The notes beneath the pieces are model-generated. The model saw only the letters and a program-made list of their open reading frames with translations. It did not search any database and was not told the origin of the DNA. DNA of 52,734 nt, from the NCBI GenBank assembly GCA_025060195.1, contig JANXCQ010000029.1, positions 1 to 52,734 of the forward strand. The letters run 5' to 3'. A program made the translations under genes and the position numbers. The number at the start of each line of letters is the position of its first letter. Position 1 is the first letter of the stretch. This DNA comes from Gemmatales bacterium (GTDB lineage Bacteria; Planctomycetota; Planctomycetia; Gemmatales; HRBIN36). Below, piece by piece: positions 27,403 to 37,482 of this stretch.

Positions 27403-28206
27403 ATGTATGCTGCCACTTCTCTGGGTCGCATCTATTACGAGATTGATGGTGAGGGACCTCCGATAATATTTGTGCATGGACTAGGAGCAACTAGTAACGT
27501 CTGGCACGGTGTGCGCACGATCCTAAAAAAGCAATTCCGCGTTATTGCGTTCGACTTACCCGGCTCCGGACGTTCAGAGAAACACGAACCTCGCTATGAT
27601 TTCGCAACTTGGACAGCACTGTTGCACGAATTGGTTGAGTACTGGCAACTGGCACAGTTTGTCCTCGTGGGACATTCCATGGGCACGATCTTAGTGCAAC
27701 TCTATGCCGGTTTGTACCCCGACCGAGTATCAGGTTTAGTATTATGTGGCCCAATCGTCGAACTTTCTGAGACACGAAAAAACTTATTTCAACAACGGAT
27801 CGAGACAGTTCTCAAAGAGGGAATGCTACCCATCGTCGACAGTGTGGTGTCCGGTGCCTTGACTCCGGCCACGCGCGAAAGTTCGTCTCCCTTGCCTGGA
27901 CTCGTGCGCGAAATGCTCCTGGCTAATGATCCCGCTCACTACGCCGCACAATGTCGGGCCTTGATCGAAGGTTCCGCCCGGGCCGCGCTTAGTAAAATTC
28001 GGTGTCCCGTATTTATTTTGGAGGGCGACCAAGACACAGTTACCCCTCTCACCAATTGCCTGGAGATCCTCCAACTCGTGCCACAAGCGCAAATCTGCAT
28101 CATCCCTAATACGGGCCACTGGACTATGCTCGAGCAACCTCACCTCTTCATCGCTGCCCTGCAACAATTTCTCGCTCGCTACCTTGCTTCCACTAAGCTT
28201 AGCTAA
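27403..28206 (+). CDS. alpha/beta-fold hydrolase
   Basis: 267 residues, a compact alpha/beta hydrolase. The oxyanion-loop motif FVHGLG (23-28), the nucleophile elbow GHSMG (Ser92), the acid in EGDQDTVTP (Asp211) and the base in NTGHWTMLEQP (His239) are all present and correctly spaced. The closest plan is the MhpC/3-oxoadipate enol-lactonase-like group, but substrate cannot be told. No signal peptide, so cytoplasmic. ATG 27403 has AAGAGGT upstream. It is divergent from the DUF1573 gene and has no partner in its own direction until glnE. Confidence 0.88.
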   Translation: MYAATSLGRIYYEIDGEGPPIIFVHGLGATSNVWHGVRTILKKQFRVIAFDLPGSGRSEKHEPRYDFATWTALLHELVEYWQLAQFVLVGHSMGTILVQLYAGLYPDRVSGLVLCGPIVELSETRKNLFQQRIETVLKEGMLPIVDSVVSGALTPATRESSSPLPGLVREMLLANDPAHYAAQCRALIEGSARAALSKIRCPVFILEGDQDTVTPLTNCLEILQLVPQAQICIIPNTGHWTMLEQPHLFIAALQQFLARYLASTKLS

Positions 28207-28375
28207 GAAAACAACCAGCCATTATGATGCATTCGGCGAATTGGTAGTCACTCCAACTTAGGTGATAGCGCTAATGCAGAAATTTCAGGTCGAGCTCTAC
28301 AAGCCGACATATTCGAAATCTGGTATGTACCATTTTCTAGGACTGAGAAGATCCAACAGATAAACCGTTAGCCTT

Positions 28376-31300
28376 ATGGTCGATAAGATAAACTCGCTTG
28401 CCGAGGAAATTAGTAGCTGGCTTCAAGAGTGCCGAATCAGGAATCTGACGCGTGGCCACCAGAATATCCTCCGACTACGCCAATATCTAGGCGACGAGCG
28501 TTTCGAGGAAGTAAGGGGACTTCTGTCGCGTTTTCTTCCGCGATGTGCAGACCCCGACATGGCTCTCAACAACTTAGAGCGGTTTTTCGCGCAGGAACGG
28601 GCCAGAACTTACCTAGCAACTTTGTTAGATAACCACGGGAAACGTCTGGAAACGATACTCCAAATTTTCAGCACCAGTCAATATTTCAGTGAACTTCTCA
28701 TCGCTCATCCCGAGGACTTGGAACTATTATGGTTACCCTTACAAAAGACGCCGCAACGGCAGGAATTAGTCCAACAGTTACAAGCGCAAGCCGATGCAGC
28801 TTTCGAGGATAGCGCTCTGTTGCGCGTTTTCCGACGCTACCGGGAGCGCCAGCTCTTACGCATCGGTACCAACGACATCATCCGCGAACGACCTTTAGAG
28901 GAGATAACCTTAGACATTTCCACCGTTGCCGAGGCTGCAGTGGAGGTTGCCTTGCGCTTATCATTGCGCAAGTTGGCCGAACGCTTTGGTGAACCCGTGG
29001 ATATTCACGGACGACCAGGACGTTGCGTGATCTTAGCCTTCGGCAAGCTCGGAGGCGAAGAGCTAAATTATAGCAGCGATATTGACATTATGCTCATTTA
29101 TGCGGAAGAAGGTCAAACTCGAAGCCGAGCGCCCATCACTCTCGATGAGTTCTATGCCCGGGTAGTAACAGAGTTAGTACGTCTTCTTAGCAGTTCGCCT
29201 CCAGCTTATCGTGTCGATTTACGCTTGCGCCCGGAGGGAAGAACAGGTCCGTTGGCCCGTTCGCTAGCTTCTACACTCTCGTATTACGACACTCTAGGCC
29301 GCACCTGGGAAAGGCAGGCTCTCATTAAGGTGCGGCCCATCGCCGGCGACCTTGAACTGGGATATGAGTTTCTTCGCAGTATAGAACCATTTGTGTATCG
29401 CAAATATCTTTCCTTCTCCGAAATTAACGAGATTAAGGCCATCAAACGTGCCCGCGACCGACGGACCCGCCTTGCAGGGGCCGAAGATTGTGACGTTAAA
29501 ACTGGGCGTGGTGGGATCCGCGATATAGAATTTGTCATTCAGTTTCTCCAACTAGCTAATGGGGGTGATCTTCCTGAGGTGCGTCAGCGAAACACCTTGA
29601 AAGCCATCGAGGCCTTAGAACGGGCGGGCTGCCTGACCGATCAGGAGAGTCGGTTTCTCGCCGACACTTATCGGTTCCTACGCAAGTTAGAGCATCGCCT
29701 GCAGCTGATGTTGGATCTACAAACTCATCGCTTGCCTCAAGACCAAGATGAACTCTCTAAGCTGGCCCTGCGCATGGGCTATGAAGATAATCCTGTCCGT
29801 TCGGCGCTAGAGGCATTTACTAAGGATTACCGTGAAAAAACTGAACTCAATCGCACGATACTAAATCACCTGCTACAAGAAGCCTTCCGGAGCGAAGAAG
29901 GTATATCTGGGCCTGAAGTCGACCTGATTCTGGATCCGGAACCGGATCCAGAAACCATTCGGGAAGTCCTCAGCAAGTATCCCTTCCGTGACTGCCAAGC
30001 AGTGTATAGGCATCTGCAGCAACTCGCTCAAGAGCCCGTGCCCTTCATCTCCTCGCGACGGTGCCGTTACTTCCTGGCTCGCATCGCCGCGCCCTTATTA
30101 GAGGCCATCTCCGAAGCACCCGACCCGGATATGGCCTTAGTCAACTTGGAAAAAGTCACTGCCTCTCTCGGAGCCAAAGGCGTTCTTTGGGAGCTTTTCA
30201 GTTACAATCCCCCTTCCCTACGCCTTTATGTCGAGCTTTGTTCCTGGAGCCAGTTTCTTTCAAACATTTTGATCAATAACCCAGGCATGATTGACGAATT
30301 ATTAGATACTTTAGTGCTCAACCAGCCGCGTACCTATGACCAGCTAAAAGAGGAATTAGACCAGCTTTGCTATAATGCTGAAGACCCAGAACTGATTCTT
30401 CATAGCTTTCGGGATAAGGAACTGTTGCGCATAGGCGTGTGGGACATCTTAGGCAAGGAACCCGTGCCCGTTACTTTGGAAGCTTTGACTGTGTTAGCGG
30501 AGGTGATTTTACAGAAAGCGACGGAATTAGCATGGCACGATCGTTTACAGAGGTTTGGCATGCCTATTGTGGCGGACGGACCTCGGGCGGGACAACCTGC
30601 CCGCTACGTGATACTCGGTTTAGGAAAATTGGGCGGACGGGAAATGAGTTATCATAGCGACTTAGACATAATTCTCATTTACGAGGCAGATGGCTCGACG
30701 CGTCCAGTTTCTCAACAAGAATTAGAAGAATTAGCCAGCCGACATTGTTTAGGACGCATGCGCCCCGGCACTGTACGACATCAGAACGAAAGGACTAGCA
30801 ATTTCCACTTCTTTAGCGAATTAGCGCAAAGGTTGATCCGAATTCTGGACCAGCACGGTCCCTATGGCCGTCTTTACGCCGTAGATATGCGTCTCCGCCC
30901 CACCGGCCGTTCCGGAAGCTTAGTAGTGCCTCTAGAGGAATTTCGCCGGTATTATGAGCAAGGTGGGGCGCAACTATGGGAGCGGCAGGCTTTGACGCGA
31001 GCTCGCGTAGTTTACGGCGATACCGAACTGGCCAACGAAGTCATGCGGACCGTGCACCAGGCAGTTTATGCTATTCCGTGGAAACATGAATATGTAGATG
31101 AAATTGCTTCCATGCGTCGGCGGCTTCAGGAAAGCCGAGGGGAGCGCGACCTGAAGCGAGGTTTTGGCGGGATCGTGGATGTCGAGTTTTATGTGCAACT
31201 TTATCAAATCCGCTATGGTCGGCACTATCCCGCCTTACAGTCCGCGAACGTTCGCCATGCCTTAGCGGGATTGGAGACTACAGGCTTAGTGCCCGTAGGC

Positions 31301-31552
31301 GAGGTGATCGAGTTACGAGAGAATTATGACTTTCTCAGGAAGGTGGAGAGTCGGCTCCGCATCGTGCATGATGTGTCTCAAGATGAGTTACCTCAGCGGC
31401 CCGAGGATTTAGAAAAATTGGCCCGTCGCTTAGGATATGCCCCTAAAGAGGGACAGTCTGCACGGGAGGCCTTTCTCCACGAAATGGAACACCGTGCGGC
31501 TCGAATTCGTCAACTTTTCTTGCAAGCGCTTCATCGCGAAAAAATGCGTTAG
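28376..31552 (+). CDS. glnE: glutamine synthetase adenylyltransferase/deadenylylase
   Basis: 1058 residues, about 110 longer than E. coli GlnE. The bifunctional enzyme adds AMP to and removes it from glutamine synthetase in response to PII and glutamine. Both nucleotidyltransferase halves are intact: FGKLGGEELNYSSDIDIM near 221-238 (deadenylylase half) and GKLGGREMSYHSDLDIIL near 749-766 (adenylylase half), each with its SDxD metal pair. DLRLRPEGRTG and DMRLRPTGRSG follow in the respective halves. The start at 28376 has no clear ribosome site. The linker between halves carries an exact inverted repeat at DNA level. No glnA or PII gene is in the window. Confidence 0.94.
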   Translation: MVDKINSLAEEISSWLQECRIRNLTRGHQNILRLRQYLGDERFEEVRGLLSRFLPRCADPDMALNNLERFFAQERARTYLATLLDNHGKRLETILQIFSTSQYFSELLIAHPEDLELLWLPLQKTPQRQELVQQLQAQADAAFEDSALLRVFRRYRERQLLRIGTNDIIRERPLEEITLDISTVAEAAVEVALRLSLRKLAERFGEPVDIHGRPGRCVILAFGKLGGEELNYSSDIDIMLIYAEEGQTRSRAPITLDEFYARVVTELVRLLSSSPPAYRVDLRLRPEGRTGPLARSLASTLSYYDTLGRTWERQALIKVRPIAGDLELGYEFLRSIEPFVYRKYLSFSEINEIKAIKRARDRRTRLAGAEDCDVKTGRGGIRDIEFVIQFLQLANGGDLPEVRQRNTLKAIEALERAGCLTDQESRFLADTYRFLRKLEHRLQLMLDLQTHRLPQDQDELSKLALRMGYEDNPVRSALEAFTKDYREKTELNRTILNHLLQEAFRSEEGISGPEVDLILDPEPDPETIREVLSKYPFRDCQAVYRHLQQLAQEPVPFISSRRCRYFLARIAAPLLEAISEAPDPDMALVNLEKVTASLGAKGVLWELFSYNPPSLRLYVELCSWSQFLSNILINNPGMIDELLDTLVLNQPRTYDQLKEELDQLCYNAEDPELILHSFRDKELLRIGVWDILGKEPVPVTLEALTVLAEVILQKATELAWHDRLQRFGMPIVADGPRAGQPARYVILGLGKLGGREMSYHSDLDIILIYEADGSTRPVSQQELEELASRHCLGRMRPGTVRHQNERTSNFHFFSELAQRLIRILDQHGPYGRLYAVDMRLRPTGRSGSLVVPLEEFRRYYEQGGAQLWERQALTRARVVYGDTELANEVMRTVHQAVYAIPWKHEYVDEIASMRRRLQESRGERDLKRGFGGIVDVEFYVQLYQIRYGRHYPALQSANVRHALAGLETTGLVPVGEVIELRENYDFLRKVESRLRIVHDVSQDELPQRPEDLEKLARRLGYAPKEGQSAREAFLHEMEHRAARIRQLFLQALHREKMR
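29928..29953. repeat. 12-bp perfect inverted repeat inside glnE
   Basis: Arms TTCTGGATCCGG and CCGGATCCAGAA flank a 2-base centre AA. It encodes part of an acidic Asp/Glu/Pro linker (LDPEPDPE). The symmetry may follow from codon choice for this repeat-like peptide, or it may form a hairpin in the mRNA. Confidence 0.7.
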
Positions 31553-31661
31553 TATTCCCCCGAACCCTATAACTATTATGCTTGCCTACGTTATTAGCCG
31601 TCACCTTGCTCGCTTACGGGGATAAAGTTGTGGTTCCGATCAGAAAAGTTCAGCGACTGCC

Positions 31662-31690
31662 TTGACAATTAGCATGGTATCGGCCACAAT
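31662..31690 (+). promoter_or_regulatory. sigma-70-like promoter for the surface protein gene
   Basis: TTGACA (31662-31667) is a perfect -35; after 17 bases comes CACAAT (31685-31690), matching 4 of 6 positions of the -10. It lies about 80 bases before the start at 31773. Confidence 0.5.
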
Positions 31691-31772
31691 CGACTAGAGA
31701 GTACTTGGCTGCGTAGCTGCGAGGATAGACCTAAATCTGTGTTTGGTTCGCCATGACCAAGGAGCCGGCATC

Positions 31773-32480
31773 ATGAGGGAGCAACTGACTACTTATCTCA
31801 GTGTGGAATCTTTGGAAGATAGATGCGTTCCTGCTGGCGTGGTACGAGTTACGTTCCGTGCTGGCTTACTAACGCTAACCGGCGACAACCTAGACAATAG
31901 TGTTCGGTTACAATTTGGCAGTACCGGTCGTACGGTCAGCGTTATCGGATTAGATAATACCGTAATTGCCGGTGTCAACTTTGCCAATGGTGTGCGGGAC
32001 ATTCAGTTGAACATGCAGGGCGGTAACGATTTAGTTGTGGTTTGGGGTGGCCGTCTTGCCGGGGGTGTCGGCATGGAGCTAGGTCAAGGCTCTGACCGCG
32101 TCGTCCTCGGATATACTCACCTTAATGGCAAATTAAGGATCACTGATCCCTTGGGAGTTACTGAAATTGCTATTACTGTTACTACGATTCAACAATCGAC
32201 GGCCATTCAAACTGCTGGCCAGGATGATAATATAGACATAGTCCAATCGCATTTTCGGGGTTCCTTCTTGCTGAATACTGGCAACGGTGCTGATACGGTG
32301 GATATGACTGGCAGCAATTTTGACAGCAGTTTTCTCGCTCTACTGGGTAACGGCGATGATGATATTACGTTAACTAACTGTTTCTTTGGTCAACCAGGAA
32401 TTATCGATGGCGGGAATGGTGCTGACACCTTAAATACCTCTGGAGTGTTTGGAACGCCCATAACTATCAGCATACCCTAG
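31773..32480 (+). CDS. exported beta-repeat protein with planctomycete N-terminal motif
   Basis: 235 residues from ATG 31773, chosen because AAGGAG at 31759-31764 lies 8 bases upstream; the frame is open to 31743. The N-terminus VESLEDRCVPAG is a leader motif repeated in many planctomycete surface proteins, but no usual hydrophobic signal peptide precedes it. The body is beta-rich with short repeats such as GGNDLVVV, GNGADTVDMTG, GNGDDDITLTN and GNGADTLNTSG, resembling hemolysin-type calcium-binding turns (GGxGxD). It is probably an extracellular beta-helix or beta-roll, possibly calcium-binding. It has its own promoter. Confidence 0.65.
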   Translation: MREQLTTYLSVESLEDRCVPAGVVRVTFRAGLLTLTGDNLDNSVRLQFGSTGRTVSVIGLDNTVIAGVNFANGVRDIQLNMQGGNDLVVVWGGRLAGGVGMELGQGSDRVVLGYTHLNGKLRITDPLGVTEIAITVTTIQQSTAIQTAGQDDNIDIVQSHFRGSFLLNTGNGADTVDMTGSNFDSSFLALLGNGDDDITLTNCFFGQPGIIDGGNGADTLNTSGVFGTPITISIP

Positions 32481-32496
32481 TCTCAGTGGTGATTTG

Positions 32497-34527
32497 TTAG
32501 TCACTAACACGGGATAACGCGGTGGGAAGTTTATATCGTAAAGCGGAGGCTTCCTGAAGGGCCTCATGGGTGCTCAGGCGCCGATGCACAATCAAGTAAA
32601 TCGCTTGGGCGATGACTGCGGGGTCATCTTCTCCGCAAAATAATACGTTGCGCCCAATGAGGCAACCTCGAATATTAGGTCCCGCACCCAAACCGCGTTC
32701 CATATCTAGTACTGTAAGAGCAGGTTTGCCAGTAGCCTCCCCTCCTAACAAAAGCACAGGGAGAGTGGTGGCCTTAGCTACGCGGGCGAAATCATCGCAA
32801 TAAGGGATTTTGAGCCAAATTCGTCCGGAGTAATAACCGAGAGCGCTCGCGATACCGACGGCCTTGATAATATTATCAGGAGTCAAATCGGTGCGGTACC
32901 CGCTTTCAGTTTTCTGAACCGGCAGAGGCTCGAGGAAAGCAGGTAGGCCTAAGTCGGCTAGCTCTTCGACGGCCCGAGCCACGCGCTCTAACGTTTCGAG
33001 CGCATAGCGATCGTTTTTTTCACCCCCCGGTACCCAGCGCCAGAGAAGTTTGCCGCCGTCCAGATTCATGTCTTTGATGCGTTTGCCCGTCATGTAACTG
33101 GAAGGTCGGTCCATCATTTCATGTTCCGTCCCCGCTAAGCCGGTACGGTTCATACTTCCTATTAGAACTTTATTATCGAGAAAACTTCTTCCCGTTCGTT
33201 GTCGCACAATATAGTTCGCCAGCACCACATCATCTATCACGTCGCTGGTGGCCATGAGACCGTCTATATCGCTGACCAACAGGCAACGCACGATGCGACT
33301 GAGATAATCGAGTCGGTGCCCCATAGCCGTCGGATGTTGACCGACGCGGGTAACCGCCCGTGCAGGATGATCCGCAGCGAGGATAACTAATCTCCCGTCG
33401 GGTGCCAATACTGCACGTTTCTTCCGATTATGCAGTTCCTCTCGGATGAGCTCGGGCTTTTCCACCCGAAGCTTGGTGATTTCTGCAAAGGTCTCTTCCG
33501 TGAGGAAATCTCGAGCGCGGAAGGCGAAGCCCAGAGGCAACGCACTAACAACGTCTAAACTGTTTGCGGCTTCCTCTAAGAGTTCGTAAGCCACGTTCAC
33601 AACGTGCTTAGATATCTCTGCACCTATAGGTCGCACGGCAATGCTCAGTGGACCTTGATAACTAATTTCTGCTAAAGCGCGAAGATAACTAACCAGTTCA
33701 GCTAGACCTATAAGACTTCCCGGAGCATGGAAACTCGGGTAAGTGGTACCAAGTCGTTGAGCCTCTCCGTTGGCTCCGACAACATTCGCAATATGAAACC
33801 ACATTAGGAAAGGTGCGGCGTGCGCAATGGCCTGGGCATCTTCGTTATTTAGTCGCAACACGGCACTGTCCAGAGCCAGACCGAAATTCTCGTGTCCTTC
33901 CCCGCGTAAAGTTTCGGCCAGGGCCATGGCGCGTCGCACCGGGCCGACAAGTTGATGCCGCCAGGTCCCGGGATCGGGGCAACCTCTGTCGCCAACACTT
34001 AGTATGAGCTTGAGTTGGCGTTGACGAGCTTCTAGGGCTAGTCGTCGCAAGGAAAGAAGTAGCGCCTGCTCAGCTTGCAGTTCCACCGTGGCACTGGCAG
34101 CGTCATATGGTTGTCCTGAGGCAGGATTGCGTCCGCTGGCTATGAAGACGGCTTCCGCACCGTAAGTAACTGCTTCATCCATAAGTCGAATAATTCGCTC
34201 TATTGCTCGCTGGCGGTGAACCTGACTTAAGCTACTCAGATCCGCAGGATCCACTAAGTTTTCTTCATTGACCCACTGTACGGGCTGGCAATGGAAGACA
34301 ACTTTCTTATCGCTTTTCTTTAGGCGCTGAGCTACCTCTTGTCTTAGGGAATGAGATTTTAGAGAAGTAACTTCTAAATAGTGAAATCGTTTGTCTGCAA
34401 TGACATTGTCTAAGTGGCGGAGCAGATAATCAGGATCAATGAGACTGCGCGACGCGCCATCCAAGTTACCTGGTCCGGGATAGGCAAGATAGAAGACCAA
34501 GGAGCGGGGATTGTGCCTTAACGCCAT
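32497..34527 (-). CDS. fusion of sugar-phosphate isomerase-like and Cgl0159-like aldolase domains
   Basis: 676 residues and two TIM barrels in tandem. The N-terminal part (about 1-320) has the look of xylose-isomerase-like sugar isomerases/epimerases: HYLEVTSLKSHS, FGLALDSAVL, MWFHIANVVGANG and a closing ISYQGPLSIAVRP. The C-terminal part (about 340-660) matches the Cgl0159-type aldolase family linked to inositol or sugar breakdown: LAADHPARAV, DIDGLMATSDVIDDV, LIGSMNRTGLAGTEHEM and LDGGKLLWRW. Lysines in GGKLLW and IWLKIPY are candidates for a Schiff base. The likely role is two successive steps on one sugar or inositol derivative. ATG 34527 has GAGGAAC upstream. No inositol genes are adjacent. 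Confidence 0.72.
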   Translation of the reverse strand: MALRHNPRSLVFYLAYPGPGNLDGASRSLIDPDYLLRHLDNVIADKRFHYLEVTSLKSHSLRQEVAQRLKKSDKKVVFHCQPVQWVNEENLVDPADLSSLSQVHRQRAIERIIRLMDEAVTYGAEAVFIASGRNPASGQPYDAASATVELQAEQALLLSLRRLALEARQRQLKLILSVGDRGCPDPGTWRHQLVGPVRRAMALAETLRGEGHENFGLALDSAVLRLNNEDAQAIAHAAPFLMWFHIANVVGANGEAQRLGTTYPSFHAPGSLIGLAELVSYLRALAEISYQGPLSIAVRPIGAEISKHVVNVAYELLEEAANSLDVVSALPLGFAFRARDFLTEETFAEITKLRVEKPELIREELHNRKKRAVLAPDGRLVILAADHPARAVTRVGQHPTAMGHRLDYLSRIVRCLLVSDIDGLMATSDVIDDVVLANYIVRQRTGRSFLDNKVLIGSMNRTGLAGTEHEMMDRPSSYMTGKRIKDMNLDGGKLLWRWVPGGEKNDRYALETLERVARAVEELADLGLPAFLEPLPVQKTESGYRTDLTPDNIIKAVGIASALGYYSGRIWLKIPYCDDFARVAKATTLPVLLLGGEATGKPALTVLDMERGLGAGPNIRGCLIGRNVLFCGEDDPAVIAQAIYLIVHRRLSTHEALQEASALRYKLPTALSRVSD

Positions 34528-34713
34528 TTTTTCGTTCCTCGGTTGCAGTTTGGAGCGAAGGCATTACGGCGGCTATCGTAGTTTTCCAAATCCTTGCGTC
34601 AAGGGTTCCTAATACCAAGTGTTATTGCTTCAAGCAGTTCATCAATTAGTCTTTGTCTGGCGCGGGAATAGAATGATTTTGAAATCGGCTCATCTGGCGG
34701 CAAGGGAGAAATT

Positions 34714-37482
34714 ATGATGCGGAAAAACGGTGCGTCCAGCCCTACAGTTTATGTCATAGATGCATATTCGTTAATCTTTCAGGTGTTTTATGCCTTGCCG
34801 CGGATGACTGGCCCGGAGGGCACTCCGACCAATGCGATCTTTGGTTTTACAGGGGACTTGCTGCGGCTACGTCGTAAGAAGCCCGATTATTTAGTTGCCG
34901 TTTTTGATGCGCCAGGCAAGACTTTTCGAGATGATATTTATCCTGCATATAAAGCGCAACGGCCCCCCATTCCAGAGGAATTGAATAAGCAATTGCCTAT
35001 TATTCGGGAAATTATCGGTGCATTGAAAATACCTTTATTAGAGATCCCTGGTTATGAAGCTGACGACGTGATGGCTACTATAGCCGCTGAGGGAGAGAAA
35101 AAAGGTTATCAAGTGATTCTGTGCACTAATGATAAGGACTGTCGGCAGTTGATAAGTGATCATGTGTATATTTATCTGGTTCGCAAGGATATGCTGATAG
35201 GTCGCGAGGAGTTATACAAGGAATGGGGAATCAAGCCTGAGCAGGTAGTAGATTTCCTTGCATTAATTGGGGACAGTGTGGACAATGTTCCCGGCGTGCC
35301 TGGGGTAGGACCGAAAACGGCGACGAAATGGTTGCAGGAGTTTGGCGATCTAGACAATCTGCTAGCACGGATAGAGGAGGTGAAACCTGTAAGGCTTCGT
35401 GAGGCCTTGCGACAGCACGCTGACAGTGTGCGCCTAGCGCGTCGTTTGGTAACGTTGTGTCGAGAGGTGCCTTTGAAGATATCTTGGCGAGATTGGCGTT
35501 TAATGCAGCCCGAGGTGTCGCGGTTGCGGCAAATATTGCATAGCCTTAACATTCGACGATATGATGAGGATTTGAAGTCTTTGGCTGATCCGCCGAGTAG
35601 TACGGGGTTATTGTTTGAGAAGCTAGAGCAATGCGCTTGGCGGGCGGATTATGAATTATTAGATACAGAGGAGAAGTTTGAGACGTTTTATCGCGAGCTG
35701 AGTCAACAAAACAAGTTTGCGTTGGATGTGGAAACGACGGGCTTAGACGCGATGCGTGCCGAGATAGTGGGTTTAGCATTTTGTTGGCAGTCTGGTAAGG
35801 CCTACTATTTACCCATACAAGGGCCCCTGGGCCAGACAGTTTTGCCGAGGGAAAAGGTTTTCGAGCGCCTGGCCCCGATTTTAAGTGATCCCGCGATTGG
35901 CAAAGTAAACCAAAATATTAAGTACGACACTGTAGTGCTGAGGCAGGCGGGATACCCCGTGGAGGGTATCGTGGGCGATCCGATGGTGGCTGATTATTTA
36001 TTAGAGCCGGGACGGCGCCGCCATAACTTAGAAGATTTAGCTCAACGTTATTTGAGTCACAGACCGATAGCGATCACTCAGTTAATAGGAGAGCGAGGCC
36101 GAGGCCAGAAACGCATGTCGGAGGTAGATATAGGGCGTGTGGCGGAGTATGCGGGGGAAGATGCGGACTTAGCATGGCGGTTGTGTGAAATCCTGGAGTC
36201 CAAACTGAGGGAGGAAGGCTTAGAGCGGCTCTATCGAGAAGTTGAGGTGCCATTGATCGCCGTATTAGCAGATATGGAATATTGGGGCGTGAGAATCGAT
36301 GTGGATTTACTACGACAGCTAAGCCGCGACTATACACAACGGCTACAAAAGTTAGAGGAAGAAATCTATCGTTTAGCAGGTCGGCCCTTTGCTATTCAGT
36401 CATTAGAACAGTTGCGAGAAGTGTTGTTTGAGGAGTTAGGGATGCCATCGTTGCGTAAGACGGCAATCACGGGAGAGGAGAGTACAGCGCAGGATGTCCT
36501 GGAGGCATTAGCGAATGCAGGCTTCGAGTTGCCTCGGAAGGTGCTGGAATATCGTCAAATAGCCAAATTGAAAAGCACCTATGTCGATGCCTTGCCGAGA
36601 ATGGTGCATCCCAAGACCGGCCGCGTGCATGCGTCATTCAATCAAACGGTCACGGCCACGGGGCGACTAAGTAGCAGTCGGCCGAATTTGCAGAATATAC
36701 CGGTGCGGAGTGATTTAGGGGAGCAAATACGTCAGGCGTTTGTTCCAGGCTCGTCCGATTGGGTGTTGTTGACGGCTGACTATTCGCAGATTGAGCTGCG
36801 GGTGTTGGCGCATTGGAGCCAGGACGACGCCTTAGTAAGGGCGTTTGAGCAGGACTTAGATATTCATGCTGCGGTGGCCGCGGAGGTGTTTCGCGTGCCT
36901 AAGGATGCTGTTACTAAGGAGCAACGGCGTGCGGCGAAAATGATTAACTTCGGCATTGTGTACGGGGTGAGTGCTTATGGTTTGGCGCAACGACTGGGTA
37001 TAAGTCAGGAGGAAGCGGCTCAGTTTATTGATAATTATTTTCAGCGGTATCCCGGAGTGCTCGCGTTTCAAGAGCGTGTCTTGGCGGAGTGTCGGGAGAA
37101 GGGTTATGTGCAGACGCTCTTAGGTCGGCGGCGCAAGATTAGCGGTGTGCGACAGCAATCCAGCTCTCGTCAGAGAAATGCGGCGGAACGGGAGGCGTTG
37201 AATACCGTCATTCAGGGATCAGCGGCCGACCTAATTAAGGTGGCCATGGTGCGGTTGTGGCAGGAGTTACGGGCGAAGCGGAGCCAGGCACGCCTGGTGT
37301 TACAGATTCACGATGAATTAGTGTTGGAGGTGCCGAGGGCCGAATTGGACGAGGTCGCTTCCGCGACAGAACGGGCCATGACGCAGGCGCTGCCGTTGCG
37401 CGTGCCGCTGAAGGTAGATTTGGCCTACGGACCGAACTGGTTCCAGGTAACGCCTTGGCGACAGGGGAAAACTAATAGCTAG
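34714..37482 (+). CDS. polA: DNA polymerase I
   Basis: 922 residues with all three PolA activities. The 5'-3' exonuclease domain (1 to about 300) contains YEADDVMAT and DSVDNVPGVPGVGPKTA. The 3'-5' proofreading domain (about 320-510) looks active: DVETTGLD, NQNIKYDTVV and YAGEDADLAW keep their acidic residues. The polymerase domain has motif A DYSQIELRVLAH, motif B RRAAKMINFGIVYG and motif C QIHDELVLEVP. ATG 34714 has AAGGGAGA upstream. The coding strand is strikingly G-rich and C-poor compared with genes before 27 kb. It overlaps the convergent minus-strand gene by 4 bases. Confidence 0.96.
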   Translation: MMRKNGASSPTVYVIDAYSLIFQVFYALPRMTGPEGTPTNAIFGFTGDLLRLRRKKPDYLVAVFDAPGKTFRDDIYPAYKAQRPPIPEELNKQLPIIREIIGALKIPLLEIPGYEADDVMATIAAEGEKKGYQVILCTNDKDCRQLISDHVYIYLVRKDMLIGREELYKEWGIKPEQVVDFLALIGDSVDNVPGVPGVGPKTATKWLQEFGDLDNLLARIEEVKPVRLREALRQHADSVRLARRLVTLCREVPLKISWRDWRLMQPEVSRLRQILHSLNIRRYDEDLKSLADPPSSTGLLFEKLEQCAWRADYELLDTEEKFETFYRELSQQNKFALDVETTGLDAMRAEIVGLAFCWQSGKAYYLPIQGPLGQTVLPREKVFERLAPILSDPAIGKVNQNIKYDTVVLRQAGYPVEGIVGDPMVADYLLEPGRRRHNLEDLAQRYLSHRPIAITQLIGERGRGQKRMSEVDIGRVAEYAGEDADLAWRLCEILESKLREEGLERLYREVEVPLIAVLADMEYWGVRIDVDLLRQLSRDYTQRLQKLEEEIYRLAGRPFAIQSLEQLREVLFEELGMPSLRKTAITGEESTAQDVLEALANAGFELPRKVLEYRQIAKLKSTYVDALPRMVHPKTGRVHASFNQTVTATGRLSSSRPNLQNIPVRSDLGEQIRQAFVPGSSDWVLLTADYSQIELRVLAHWSQDDALVRAFEQDLDIHAAVAAEVFRVPKDAVTKEQRRAAKMINFGIVYGVSAYGLAQRLGISQEEAAQFIDNYFQRYPGVLAFQERVLAECREKGYVQTLLGRRRKISGVRQQSSSRQRNAAEREALNTVIQGSAADLIKVAMVRLWQELRAKRSQARLVLQIHDELVLEVPRAELDEVASATERAMTQALPLRVPLKVDLAYGPNWFQVTPWRQGKTNS

